NCBI RefSeq assembly: GCF_021130785.1
Contig: NC_060214.1
Span: 104,338,001 to 104,402,000 of the forward strand
Length of the DNA stretch: 64,000 bases
Direction of reading: 5' to 3'
DNA from: Homalodisca vitripennis
Lineage: Eukaryota > Arthropoda > Insecta > Hemiptera > Cicadellidae
Shown here in pieces: positions 1 through 10,613 of this stretch. A program made the translations under genes and the position numbers. Position 1 is the first letter of the stretch. Every line of letters begins with the position of its first letter. The notes under the pieces were generated by a model. The model did no database searches, was not told the DNA's origin, and saw only the letters and a program-made list of their open reading frames with translations.

Positions 1-280
1 TAATACTTTCGATCCTCTTGGTTCAATGAAGACTATTACAGAATTGAAGTCGAAAAGATTAAACTGCAGTCCATCTGTAAGTCTGTCAGAATGACTGTGT
101 GATAGAAACGTAATGGAATTTGAAACTTGATAAACTGGACCCTTTTAGAACAGGAGATAACTATTGATGTTCGGATGGAAATATGGTTTTTATTTTCCAG
201 ATTTCTTCACAAAAATGGATATAAATGCTATATATCTCCTAAGAACCAGAATGCTATTTCTTAAGACGTATATATAATTA
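1..280. other. Left edge, intron-like, one weak exon-like patch
   Basis: No domain is recognised here. A short patch at 42-76 is bounded by a TTACAG acceptor-like site and a GTAAGT donor-like site, but its 35-nt translation matches nothing I know. If the receptor gene extends left, its signal peptide and the first half of the first LDLa module must lie before or near here. This is inference only. Confidence 0.2.
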
Positions 281-1075
281 TGACGTCACACCTGGACGAC
301 ACCACCCGATCATACTATCACAATATCTTTTACAGGTGACTTCGTGGAATGTGGAGACGGAAGCAAAGTCCACCGCTACTACTGGTGTGACCATTGGCCT
401 GAATGTGCAACGTCAAACCTGGACGACACCAACCGATCATATTATCACAATATTTATTTACAGGTGACTTCGTGGAATGTGGAGATGGAAGCAAAGTCCA
501 CCGCTACTACTGGTGTGACCAGTGGCCTGAATGTGCGACGTCACACCTGGACGACACCAAACCGATCATATTATCACAATATTTATTTACAGGTGACTTC
601 GTGGAATGTGGAGACGGAAGCAAAGTCCACCGCTACTACTGGTGTGACCAGTGGCCTGAATGTGCGACGTCACACCTGGACGACACCAACCGATCATATT
701 ATCACAATATTTATTTACAGGTGACTTCGTGGAATGTGGAGACGGAAGCAAAGTCCACCGCTACTACTGGTGAGACCAGTGGCCTGAATGTGCGACGTCA
801 CACCTGGACGACACCAACCGATCATATTATCACAATATTTATTTACAGGTGACTTCGTGGAATGTGGAGACGGAAGCAAAGTCCACCGCTACTACTGGTG
901 TGACCAGTGGCCTGAATGTGCGACGTCACACCTGGACGACACCAACCGATCATATTATCACAATATTTATTTACAGGTGACTTCGTGGAATGTGGAGATG
1001 GAAGCAAAGTCCACCGCTACTACTGGTGTGACCAGTGGCCTGAATGTGCGACGTCACACCTGGACGAAACCAATT
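281..1075 (+). repeat. 128-bp tandem array seeded on an LDLa exon and its acceptor
   Basis: Full copies start at 336, 464, 593, 721, 849 and 977, and a partial copy precedes them from 281. The period is 128 bp, with one 129-bp unit caused by an extra A. Each unit carries ~30 bp of AT-rich intron end with a TTTACAG acceptor, then an LDLa half-exon (the WCDQW, ECATS and LDDT residues). Only the last copy runs into a splice donor. Copies are almost identical, with scattered single substitutions such as GAGATGG/GAGACGG and one TGT to TGA change near 771. Because 128 is not a multiple of three, read-through of adjacent units changes frame. Confidence 0.95.
977..1075 (+). CDS. LDLa half-module exon of LDLa-LRR-7TM receptor
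   Basis: This is the last copy of the 128-bp array and the only one with both an acceptor (TTTACAG, ends 976) and a donor (GTAAGTGG from 1076). Read in phase 1 it gives GDFVECGDGSKVHRYYW, then CDQWPECATSHLDETN. These are the third to fifth cysteines and the acidic DE calcium-binding end of an LDL-receptor class A domain. The sixth cysteine is made across the splice: T from this exon plus GT from the exon at 4431 gives TGT. The first two cysteines must come from an exon to the left. The role is an extracellular ligand-binding module of the receptor. The 99-nt length is in frame. Confidence 0.85.
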
Positions 1076-2214
1076 GTAAGTGGTAGGACAAGACTATAAC
1101 ATTATTAGGGAGAAGATGCAATGGCGTAAAAATTTACGTAAGCGCACATGGGAGTTTTACCATTGGTTTAAGGAACTAAGCTGATTAATGACCGTTTTGT
1201 TGATAAACATTCTATAAAAAAAATAATAACAAACAATTTTTGTTATAAATGAGCGCTCATAAACATTTTTATAATTATAAACTTTATAACACTTTCACGT
1301 CGTATAATGGACATAATTATATCAAGTTATCTGTTTAATTTAACGTGAGTAATAATCATGTTAATTCTTAGGACTGATATACTTTTTCTAACTCGCCTGT
1401 AATTTAAGTTGTTATCATCATCTTTAAATATCACGAATTTAAAGCCTTGTTTAGTAAAAAACTAAATATATAAATTTCTTAAGACCAAAAGTATTTTAAT
1501 TTTTGCGCTACGGCTCTTTTTTTGGCTAAGATTTACTTAAAGAGATAGAAGTAATACTTTTAACAGCTGTCTTCTTAAAAATTTTGAAAAACACGTGTTT
1601 TTTTGCAAAATATCTACTCTGATCCATTACACTTTGCTATGAATGATTACAAATTGGGTTTTAAATTTCCTATAAATAAATTGACTATATTAACAACTAA
1701 AATGTTTCATATTTTTAAACTAAATGATACTCTTCCATTTTGGTATATAAGAACTACTGTGGTGACGATTGCTTTTTTCGAAAGGGAAATTTTTCTATCA
1801 CATTCGAGAAAAACTGTGTTACATCCCTATACTGTACAAATTTATCTCGGCTACTAAACTACTTTTAATGGCAACGTTTCTAAGAAAATGGGAAGAGATG
1901 TTTTTAACGATCGGAATCTATTTTGAAAACAGCTGATTGAAAAAATACAGTTCCTAGTTGGTGCACTACCACGTCTTATTTGTCGAGCAACCGTTCATAA
2001 CCAGCAACATTGATGATGGTTGTATGTAGTGGGACTTATGTGTAAAAATATTACAATAGGTACTCAAAAGTTTGTATACTAATTTAAGTAAAAAAATACA
2101 AATTCATTAATCTGTACATTAAAAGAAATGAGCGTGATTTCAAGATTTGTATCGTGAATGTAATAAACAATCATTTATATTATTCCTTTACACAAGGATT
2201 ATAAAAATGTGTTG

Positions 2215-2216
<2 letters not shown>
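1076..2216. other. Intron, no recognised content
   Basis: AT-rich intronic DNA between the LDLa exons at 977 and 4431. An 84-codon open frame at 1603-1857 has no recognisable motif and looks like chance. Confidence 0.5.

Positions 2217-2278
<62 letters not shown>
2217..2278. repeat. (TA)n microsatellite
   Basis: About 55 bp of uninterrupted TA dinucleotides immediately left of the foldback element. More TA follows the element's right end near 2662-2676, which suggests insertion into a TA tract. Confidence 0.9.
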
Positions 2279-2280
<2 letters not shown>

Positions 2281-2281
2281 A

Positions 2282-2660
2282 TAGATAGTAATGTGGCGTT
2301 TCTAGACCACTTTTGGGACAGACAGATATTCAATGTAAAATACTGTTCAATGTACCGAACACGAATTGACATGCAAAATTACGTTAAGTAGAACATAAAA
2401 CACAACATTCACGTTCATGTTACGTTCTGAACGTAAAATTTGACAACACGAACATAACATTAACGTGATTTTTTGCGTTTTATGTTACGTTCCAAACGTA
2501 ATATTTGAGAACACGAACGTAACATGAACGTGAATGTTGTGTTTTATGTTCTACTTAACGTAATTTTGCATGTCAATTCGTGTTCGGTACATTGAACAGT
2601 ATTTTACATTGAATATCTGTCTGTCCCAAAAGTGATCTATAAACGCCACATTACTATCTA
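2282..2660. mobile_element. Foldback/MITE-like element with 146-bp terminal inverted repeats
   Basis: The arm 2282-2427 (starting TAGATAGTAATGTGGCG) is the reverse complement of 2515-2660 with only a few mismatches, for example TCTAGACC against TATAGATC near the outer ends. The 87-bp centre holds a second copy of a ~66-bp direct repeat rich in ACGTTC/GAACGT. There is no coding capacity. TA runs flank both sides, so a TA target site is likely. As part of the receptor's intron it would fold into a very long hairpin in the pre-mRNA. The family is not known to me. Confidence 0.88.
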
Positions 2661-2661
2661 C

Positions 2662-4200
2662 TATATTATATATATATCAACATTTCATGTCTACTAACTC
2701 TGACTACCAAGAAACTCAGTGTACATTACTTTGAGCTGAATAAGATCCTGCTATTGCAACCCTTATAAGTGACTTTGTTGTGTAGTTTTAACGGTATTTC
2801 CAAATGATTCAAGTTTAAATTGGCAGTATGCAACCCTGATTTGTTTTGTACATTAGATGTGGGATTTTGTGATTCCCGTCTAAAGTGGTACAGCTTTATC
2901 ATTGTACAATGTTGTATATTATATGCACTCTATATTTCTCAGTATGGGCTGTTCAAAAAATTATTTTAGTTTCAAATTTAAACTTAACTTATTTAAAATA
3001 ACCTAATTAAATATAATTGCTTAGACGTAAGCAAGACAAACTTTTCCACATGTATTTCTTTCTGTTTCGTCCGTCCGCACAACATTTCAAGAACAACTGA
3101 GCTTTAGCGAAGATGTTTAATTGGTCTTAGAAGAAACATCATGGTAACGAAAAAATACGACTAATAACTTTTCAAACGAATTATATACAATAATATGCTA
3201 TTACGACATGTACGAGTATATACAGACTCCTACTTCTGTAGACGACGTACGACCTCTCCAAATCTAGTTAAGTAAAACGTGGTGTGGTGTACTGTAGTCT
3301 TTTAATAGTAGTGGTCGTGTCTTTGTATTCATAAATCTGACACTCTATTATCAACAGGAAAAACATTGGAGAACTAAATATGTTTGCATGGTAAAAGGTT
3401 TAGAAAAAGAGACGATATAAAAAAGTCAAAGCAAAATACGTTCCAAATGTACTTTAAGTTATAGCAGAGTATTTCCTATCTAAAATCCCATATCGTTGAA
3501 GTGATTCTCAGACGAGATCTCATTACATTTGATGTTTGACAAAACGCTCTCGTCTCCAAGCTCGCGATTGAATTGAGTTTCACGATGAATTCAGGATAAT
3601 CCTCCTTAACAAAGGCTTGTGTGGCGCGTCAACACTTGGTTAGGAATCACAAGCTTAGACCATATTTATTTATTCTGCAGACTGTACAATATCAACACTA
3701 CCATGAAGAAGGCTTTTAACGACCATGCATTATTTTAAAATGAAATTCTAATGCGATTTATTCTATTGCGGAAGGTTACAGTTAAGTAAACAACTTGTAC
3801 AATCTACGATTTTTAAAAACCCATTAGTAAAATATCCTTTAGTATAATATATGATAGCTTGTGTAACAAAAACACTGTATACAAAGAATTTATCAGGAAT
3901 ATAAAAGTGTAGTCAACCAATTTAAATTAAATTAACATTAGTTTATTTTGATATTTCCCATTATCGTAGTACAAACAATACAAATTTTTTAGTCTAAAAT
4001 CCAAGTTTGATAGTTAAATTTTTTTATAAAATTGGCTTTAATATATATAAATACACTTATTTAGTTTTGTTTGTATTATGTTCCTTTATTTTTTATACAA
4101 CTTATGCCCCTGAAGACGGTTTTTATCGAAATATAGTGCCCTTTTTTAAAACAATTATATTTGTACACTAATTTACTAAAGGTATCTATGTGTGTATATA
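2662..4200. other. Intron, one repeat-derived patch
   Basis: Mostly featureless AT-rich DNA. At 3061-3110 there is a TTTCGTCCGTCCGCACAAC-type stretch followed by a CAAGAAC motif. A related CCGTCTGTGCGATAACTC stretch lies at 38941, so both are probably pieces of a dispersed repeat. No exon is seen. Confidence 0.4.
4108..4132 (+). repeat. CCTGAAGA...CGAAA motif (degenerate)
   Basis: The sequence CCCTGAAGACGG, then a T-rich stretch, then ATCGAAAT. It resembles the better preserved stem-loop motifs near 31554 (plus) and 53921 (minus), here with the stem largely lost. Probably a fragment of the same class of dispersed repeat. Confidence 0.35.
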
Positions 4201-4206
4201 TGTGTA

Positions 4207-4212
4207 AGTATA

Positions 4213-4252
<40 letters not shown>
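4207..4252. repeat. (TA)n microsatellite
   Basis: TA dinucleotide run with one G interruption near its left end, inside the intron before the 4431 exon. Confidence 0.9.
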
Positions 4253-4256
<4 letters not shown>

Positions 4257-4430
4257 ATTAAATAATTTATTGATTAGTAAATATATGTGTGACTTAGTTA
4301 TAAAATTGCATTTCTAGAAAAGAATTGTCTACGTATTTATAAGATTATTTTATTTTTTGTAACATATATTCCCTTGTTTGGCTCTGGGTGTCATTTAGGT
4401 GGAGTTATACATACTTACCATTCTGTGTAG

Positions 4431-4604
4431 GTCACGAGTGTAACGCCAGCTATGAATTTCGGTGCCCGAACGGCCGTTGTATACGGAGAGCCAACTTGTG
4501 TGACTCTCAGTGTGACTGTGTTCCTCCCCCCTCCACGTCACCCGGTAGTGACGTCACCTGCGCAGACGAGGTCGGCTGTAGTGACTATTACACACTGAAG
4601 CATG
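4431..4604 (+). CDS. LDLa exon of LDLa-LRR-7TM receptor
   Basis: Acceptor TTCTGTGTAG ends at 4430 and donor GTGAGT starts at 4605. The 174-nt exon is phase 1 to phase 1 and fully open. It finishes the cysteine of the previous module, then encodes an LDLa domain with NASYEFRCPNGRCIRRANL, CDSQCDC and a CADEVGC end. A ~15-residue Pro/Ser/Thr-rich insertion (VPPPSTSPGSDVT) sits between the fifth-cysteine region and the acidic end, which is longer than usual. No indel is needed, so this is one of the clean exons. An alternative acceptor CATTTAG lies upstream at 4393-4399 but would add hydrophobic sequence, so I prefer 4431. Confidence 0.9.
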
Positions 4605-6858
4605 GTGAGTTAGGCCCTAATGTCTATTACGTGTTTTTGTATTAATTCTTCCTCTGTTATCGTCTGTGTAACGTTTAAATGTTCCTCTTTATCCAAAACC
4701 TAACACTATTCTGTCCACGAGGTGAATGAAGAAAAGTGGATATATACGTGTCATGGTTGAGATAGGCTAAATAAGAAATCTTTAGAACAAAAAAATTGCG
4801 TAATGCCAGGAAATAAATTTTTAAATTATTTGTTAGTATATAAGTAGGATATAACATCTACCATTTATAATAAAAAATATTCTCGTTTATGTACAGAAAA
4901 ATGTTTTTGGAAATAGTTAGAAATAAATATGAAGTTGTATGTCAAACAAGAACTCATTATATTTCTTCAATTTGATAGAAATTACGGTAATTACACTGCA
5001 TTCACTTTGCAATATAACACAGGAAGTTAATTCCTTAATGTAATGTATACACACGTCTATGGTTCTACTCCATCTATTACGAGTGTCTTTTACAGTAAAG
5101 TAAAAAAAATACAAAACATTATACGAAAAGGTTACAAGTTGTAAGTCCTATATTTTTCGGTCTTTGAAATTGGTATATTAAAGTTTTGTAAAAAGGTATA
5201 TAGTAATCAGTACTTAACCAATATTAATTTGTCTTAGTAAACATAAACATGATTGTATGCAACTTACACTAACTTGTAACAAAATTTTGTTTTTTAAATA
5301 CAATTAATTTTATTTTTAATACGGCTTTACCGATGTTGTTGAAACTTGGCATAAATATTATAAACATGAACATAAGTTGTAAAAAAACATATTTTTTAAA
5401 TCTTATGTGTATTTACAAAATGGCGGCCATTTTAAATATTAAAACTTAAATAACTTGAAAAACCAACCGTTTTTATAACTATACATTATATAACATTTTT
5501 CGTTCAGTTTGACCTCCTAAAAAATTTGGTGAAGTTTGGTCCTGTAATTTTGAGGCACCCTGTATAAACGAACTTTGTTAAAGTTTGTAAGATCAAGCAC
5601 TCGTTACATTTTTCATTTTCTTAGTTAAAGCGCCACATTAATGTGTAATATCAAATAAATATAATTCATAATATTTGTCCTGTAATATTATAAGTAATCG
5701 TGTACCAATCAGCAACGTGATATACTGCATAATGCTTTAGTGCCACAGTAAAACGTTCACAATCCAACAAATACCTATCAAGCGGGGTCTTTAATTCGGG
5801 GCTAGAGTGTACTAAGTTCATTATAGATTTAAGTAAAATAAGAAATTTATTAAATTTATCCACGTGTAGGATTTATGTTTATAAATGAAAATAATATTCT
5901 AGGAATTGAAATTTATAGAAATCTATCCTCGGTACTTTTAAATAATATAATCTTTTATATTTCATGGAGTAAGTAGTTTTATATTTTTGAAGCGCTATGA
6001 CTGATTATGTAAAGCTCTGCTCCAATAAATTTTATAGAAACCTAGTCTATAATATATGATATCCTTTAAAATAAACTCATTTCTTAACCTCTATTTCAGA
6101 GGTAACATGTTGAAGTGGTTTTAAATGACCAATGTTTTAAAATAATTTAATTAATTAAAAACACACAATTCTTAGTACTTGCAATTTATGAGTGAGATAA
6201 AACTACCATTGCTTTATTAATTACATCCACTTATGTGGCCAAGAATAGCGAAAGTACTGGAGAAAAAAACACCAATAAACTGATAGGGAGCCCAGGTCAG
6301 CTAGGACTAGGACATATAAATACGTGTTTGTTGGCCAGTATTGTCGAATGTGCTTTACAGTGCTCATGTATTGGTGTTCCAACGACAAAAAACATTAGAG
6401 ATTGGTGACAAAGTTTATTAAGTCGTATATGCTTTACAGTGCATGTATTGCTTGTAGAGCACTATAAATGCTTGTCGTATTTCTTTCAAATCGATCACTT
6501 TTGCCGACTTTGGTTATGATGAAAATAATTAGGGTTTATATGTAAATGAATAGCTTGAATATTTTCAATAATGGTAATGTAAGGGTAGCTGAAGGTTTAA
6601 TACAATCATTATGCATGATAAATTAGAAATGTGCATATTTAAATATATTTTATGGTTGAATAACTTAGAAAATTTTAATTTATATTGAAATTAAATTTTA
6701 TTGCTACATGCAAATGTTTAGTTTAGCAGTGCAATAAAATTCAAGTAATGAGTGCCCACAATCTAAACATCTACATTTTATTACTGGTTTATTATACATG
6801 TTGTAGTTCTTTACTAGTAAAATTCACAACGTGTGAGATTTCACACCTTTTCTTCTAG
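4605..6858. other. Intron with a probable dispersed repeat
   Basis: No exon was found. A stretch at about 5270-5572 reads like an insect interspersed repeat: an AAATGGCGGCCATTTTA palindrome, a run of poly-T, and an end reading TTTTGAGGCACCCTGTATA. The remainder is unremarkable AT-rich intron. Confidence 0.4.
5270..5572. repeat. Probable interspersed repeat ending GGCACCCTGTATA
   Basis: It contains the 16-bp palindrome-like AAATGGCGGCCATTTT and ends in GAGGCACCCTGTATAAAC. I recognise this ending style from non-autonomous insect repeats. No reading frame or clear terminal repeat is visible, so class and exact borders are uncertain. Confidence 0.35.
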
Positions 6859-7027
6859 GTATAGTGGTGTGTGTGAGGTGGGGGGCAACACTAGGGTGTA
6901 CCGTTCCCTCGACCCAAGACTCGGTTTCCCGTCAAGGAACGCTGTATAAGGGCAGAATTCCTCTGCGACGGACAATAATGATGACTGCCAGAACGGCCTA
7001 TTCCTCTCTCTGATGAGTTCGGTTGTG
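6859..7027 (+). CDS. LDLa exon of receptor, frame broken by indels
   Basis: Acceptor CTTCTAG ends at 6858 and donor GTAAGA starts at 7028. The 169-nt length is out of frame by one. Pieces of a normal LDLa module appear in different frames: RFPVKERCIRAEFLCDGQ, then DDCQNG, then SDEFGCG at the end. Together they show the third to sixth cysteines and the SDE calcium-binding end. At least three small indels separate them, for example the extra bases around CGGACAATAATG. The order of conserved residues argues for a real exon read with errors, but pseudogenisation is not excluded. Confidence 0.75.
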
Positions 7028-7149
7028 GTAAGATTACAATATTTATTAGTTTAATTTAGTGATTATTCAATTGGGAAACAGTTTAATGTAACAGTCCTTT
7101 TGTTTAAAAAAATAATATATATTTTCTCTTTTTCTTTTGTTTTTCACAG

Positions 7150-7273
7150 AAGAAAAAGATTTCTCTTTTGGAGATACCTTCACATGCAAGGACAACAGGG
7201 ACCCTCCCGAATTACCTAAGGTGTGACTTCAAACCGGACTGTTTACATGGGGACGACGAACTTGACTGTCCTG
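7150..7273 (+). CDS. LDLa exon of receptor, one frameshift
   Basis: Acceptor TTTTTCACAG ends at 7149 and donor GTAAGAG starts at 7274. Phase 1 reading gives EEKDFSFGDTFTCKDNRDPP and then ELPKV. One surplus G after AAG at about 7220 breaks the frame. After it, CDFKPDCLHGDDELDCPG completes the module with the CDF..DC..DDELDC pattern of the calcium site. The length is 124 nt, one more than a multiple of three, as expected for a single inserted base. This exon lies only 122 bp after the previous one, the shortest intron in the gene. Confidence 0.8.
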
Positions 7274-7369
7274 GTAAGAGATGCCACCATACTTCAAAAG
7301 ATGTGTCTCATTTACCTGTTATGCAATTGATTTTTTGATTGGACTGCTTGCCTAAACAATTTTATACAC

Positions 7370-8592
7370 ATACAAAAAATGTTTATGGCAAATTTTCACC
7401 AAATTATAGTAAATGTGTAAATCGTACACATTACTACTATTGTACTCTGTAAAATTAAATACAACCATAGGCACACCTAAGGTAAATTTGGACTAATTAA
7501 TTATCAAAGTTCAACAGCGTGACAGCGCTTTTATTATTATTTAAACATATTCGAAAACATCGTTATAACAGTGATATACAATATTCTTATATTTTAATTA
7601 TATAATTACAGTAGTAAGTTTTTTGGTCCATTCAAAAACTTTTGACAGGCAATATGAATTTACAAGCGTGTACATCATTTACATGTGTGTTAAAATCTTT
7701 CATGATTTTTTCACTAAAGAAATAAATTTGCAGTATAAAATCTCGTTTATAACCATATTGATTAAAAATAAATAATCATTACTTGTGATCAAAACTACGG
7801 TCATAATATATTTTAACAGATCTGTCAAAGATATTGTAACAATAATTTGGTTCAGAGTGCTAAGCCTATTTATTACACCATATTAATACAAGTCTACCAG
7901 ACAATTTAATTTGATTGTGTCCTATTTTTAAACTTATACTTAACTTTATAAGGAACATGGTTCATATTATACAAAAAAATATGGCAAATATTGTTTATCT
8001 AGCCAGTTAATGTGTATATTGGACACAGTACGTATTTGCTTTTGTAATATCTACACATAATTGTCGACCTACGGTAAAATTCGACAAATTAATTATCGAA
8101 GTTCAACATCACTTTATTAATTATTAAACATATTAAAACAAAATCGTCATAATAGTTTAATACAGGCCCTAGCCAATTGATCTGGCTCAAGCCCTGAAGT
8201 ATCATTGTCAGTGTGGTTGGTCTATAAAACGTATGGTCTTATGGTCAGACAATATGATATGAATTTACAATATTGTACATCAATAATTCTTTCTAAAACC
8301 CTTCATTATTTATCTACTAAAGAAATCAATATACAATAGAGAATCTCGTTTATAACCAACGTGATGACATTGCTTCTACAATGCTCATAAACAATCATTA
8401 CTTGTGATCAAACTATAATCATAATTAATTTTAACATGTTAACTTTCACTTTCAAAGACATTATAACAATAAGCTGGTTCAGAGTGCTAAGCGGATCTAT
8501 TACACCAGATCAAAACTAGTCTACCAGAAAATTTAATTTTATTGTGTTCTATTTTTCACTTTTACTTAACTTCATAAGGGATATGGTTGAAA
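7370..8592. repeat. Diverged ~600-bp tandem duplication in an intron
   Basis: The segment 7370-7966 is repeated at 7967-8592 with many substitutions and small indels. Shared blocks include ATCATTACTTGTGATCAAA, GGTTCAGAGTGCTAAGC and AGTCTACCAGA followed by AATTTAATT. Both copies lie wholly between the exons at 7150 and 8631. It is an old intronic duplication and carries no visible exon. Confidence 0.85.
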
Positions 8593-8630
8593 ACGTTACA
8601 TTTAATCTTTGTAATTTACACTATTTCCAG

Positions 8631-8744
8631 CTCCCGAATGCAAAGCGAGTGAGTTCCGCTGTTCCAGCGGTCAGTGTGTGAGTGCCGTCAACCGTTGTGA
8701 TCTCTTCCTCGACTGTTTGGACAAATCGGACGAACTGGAATGTG
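8631..8744 (+). CDS. LDLa exon of receptor, intact
   Basis: Acceptor CTATTTCCAG ends at 8630 and donor GTAAGTG starts at 8745. The 114-nt phase 1-1 exon encodes one complete LDLa module beginning APECKASEFRCSSGQC, followed by VSAVNRCDLFLDC and LDKSDELECG. All six cysteines, the FRC..GQC spacing and the KSDELEC calcium-binding end are present with no indel. This is the cleanest example in the gene of one module per exon with symmetrical phase 1 borders, the layout that permits exon shuffling and tandem duplication of such modules. Confidence 0.95.
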
Positions 8745-10493
8745 GTAAGTGAATTTTTCATATAGCGTGTTGAGACCACACATACACTAATATGTGTAGT
8801 GTTTATAATGAACACTGCTCTTTAGCGTAATAAACTCATATTTTAAACTAGCAATAAAGTTGGTCAATATTATGTTGTTTGTATTGTAATCTTTTTTTTT
8901 CTTTTAGCTTTATAAGTACTTCCTAGTTTGTTTATAAATTCATATTATGTGTGCTAAAAAAATAATAATATATATTTTGCATCAATTTATTCAGTACAGT
9001 ACAACAATGACCGGTCGTTTTCATAATGACCCACCATTTTGTTACTGTTTAAAATTTAAAATCTATTGACCACAAATAACAATTCTGGATTTTTTCTATA
9101 ATCTTAGATTGATATATAGCGAAAGTTTTCTGCCCCAAGTGTATAAAAAGCTCATCAAGATTTAATCTCTTCCACAATAAACAAGTATCATAATAAATAT
9201 CAACAACCTGGATCTATTATTGAGTACTTAATTTTGATCGTTATGCATAAAAACATATTCATTCAAGTCTCAGAATAGTTTTATAGATTTTATTTCATTC
9301 TTTAATCTGATGAAGGAATTTGTTTACATTAAATATATTTTTATAAAACAGGTTTAAATTATTAGCAATTCACTACTTTGCTCTAATACAGTGAAAAAGT
9401 CCTGCTAATATTGTCAACGTTATACAACTTCAAAAATGTTTTATTAAACATGTGGTTATAAGATCAGATACTGAGTTAATAAAATGCATAGGTATAAATT
9501 ATGTGCTCTTATTTATGTATACTGATATTTCATTTTCCATATCGACCGCATTAATTCTTTTAAATACAGAACAGACCCAAGAAAAAAACGTCTCAATCGG
9601 TATAATAAGGATGATGATTGATCTTCGGATAGCCTTTTATTATTAAATATATCTGAAATAGATGTCCTCAGTATTTTTTGGAAACACTCTTCCATACTAA
9701 TGTCCGATTACATACCACTGATAACATACAAGAGGGATGAGAGGAATACACAATAGATCTCGCGCTGACACATATGTTTATTGTTGGTATACAAGAGGTA
9801 GGTAAAGCAGATATCCATACTTTAAACACAAGTCTAATTGTGTCTTTGTGTGTATTGACGTGTGTGTTACTCACGTAGAACCTACTGCACCTACTGGACT
9901 GAAATTTTACACGGAAATTAGAACTAATGTTCTACGTAAATATTGTTGTAGACAGTAATATAATACGTTTAATTAATTAATTTAACCACTATGTAACAAC
10001 CACTCTTATTTAATCTATTCTGCAAACTATGTTGACTGCAAAAGTGTTAGTTAAATTATACAGTGTTTGTCAGTAATTTAATTTAATTCAGATATAAACA
10101 TAATGGTACTATATAATTTGCGCTATAAATGTTAACTATTATAATACGCATCTCAGTTGTTTCATGGTTGAATTATGCTTTATTTTCTTGATCGAGGAAA
10201 CAAAGCAAAATCGTTGATGCTACATAAAAATGCTCAAACCTTGGTGAATAACAATAACTATAAATATATATTTTTAACAATATTTTTTTGATTGTGGAAA
10301 GAAGACAAACCTACATTGGTGTAGGAAATATAATTCACTCGGACCTATAAAAACCCATATACATATGTACAGCCTACGAGAATGCACGACAGTCCCGAAG
10401 GTAACTGCTAATAACCAATTAAGTCCTGGAGCACATATAAATATTCATAGTGTTTTTATTGCGATTTTATTAACTTAACAATCCATTCTCTAG
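8745..10493. other. Intron, no recognised content
   Basis: AT-rich sequence. Open frames on both strands at 9452-9874 are short and without motif. No repeat boundaries are evident. Confidence 0.5.
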
Positions 10494-10613
10494 AGGGATT
10501 TCCCTGCGGACCTGGAAAACATAAATGTCTATCCGGAGGTCAGTGTGTACCGAACGACCACTGGTGCGACCACTTTCCTGACTGCCCGGACTTCTCAGAC
10601 GAGCTCAACTGTG
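10494..10613 (+). CDS. LDLa exon of receptor, seed of the 75-bp array
   Basis: Acceptor TTCTCTAG ends at 10493 and donor GTAAGTG starts at 10614. The 120-nt phase 1-1 exon reads EGFPCGPGKHKCLSGGQC, then VPNDHWCDHFPDC and PDFSDELNCG. It is a complete LDLa module with six cysteines and the FSDELNC calcium end, free of indels. Its last 75 nt (10539-10613, starting at an internal GTCAGTGTG) are the founding monomer of the tandem array that follows. It is the only copy that keeps the 5' half of the module and an acceptor. Confidence 0.93.

Noticed and set aside
281..1075. Idea that the 128-bp array is a CRISPR array
   Set aside because: There are no unique spacers: the whole unit repeats, contains exon and acceptor sequence, and the DNA is clearly eukaryotic.
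8621..8815. 64-codon minus-strand frame over the LDLa exon
   Set aside because: Antisense shadow of the intact LDLa exon at 8631-8744.
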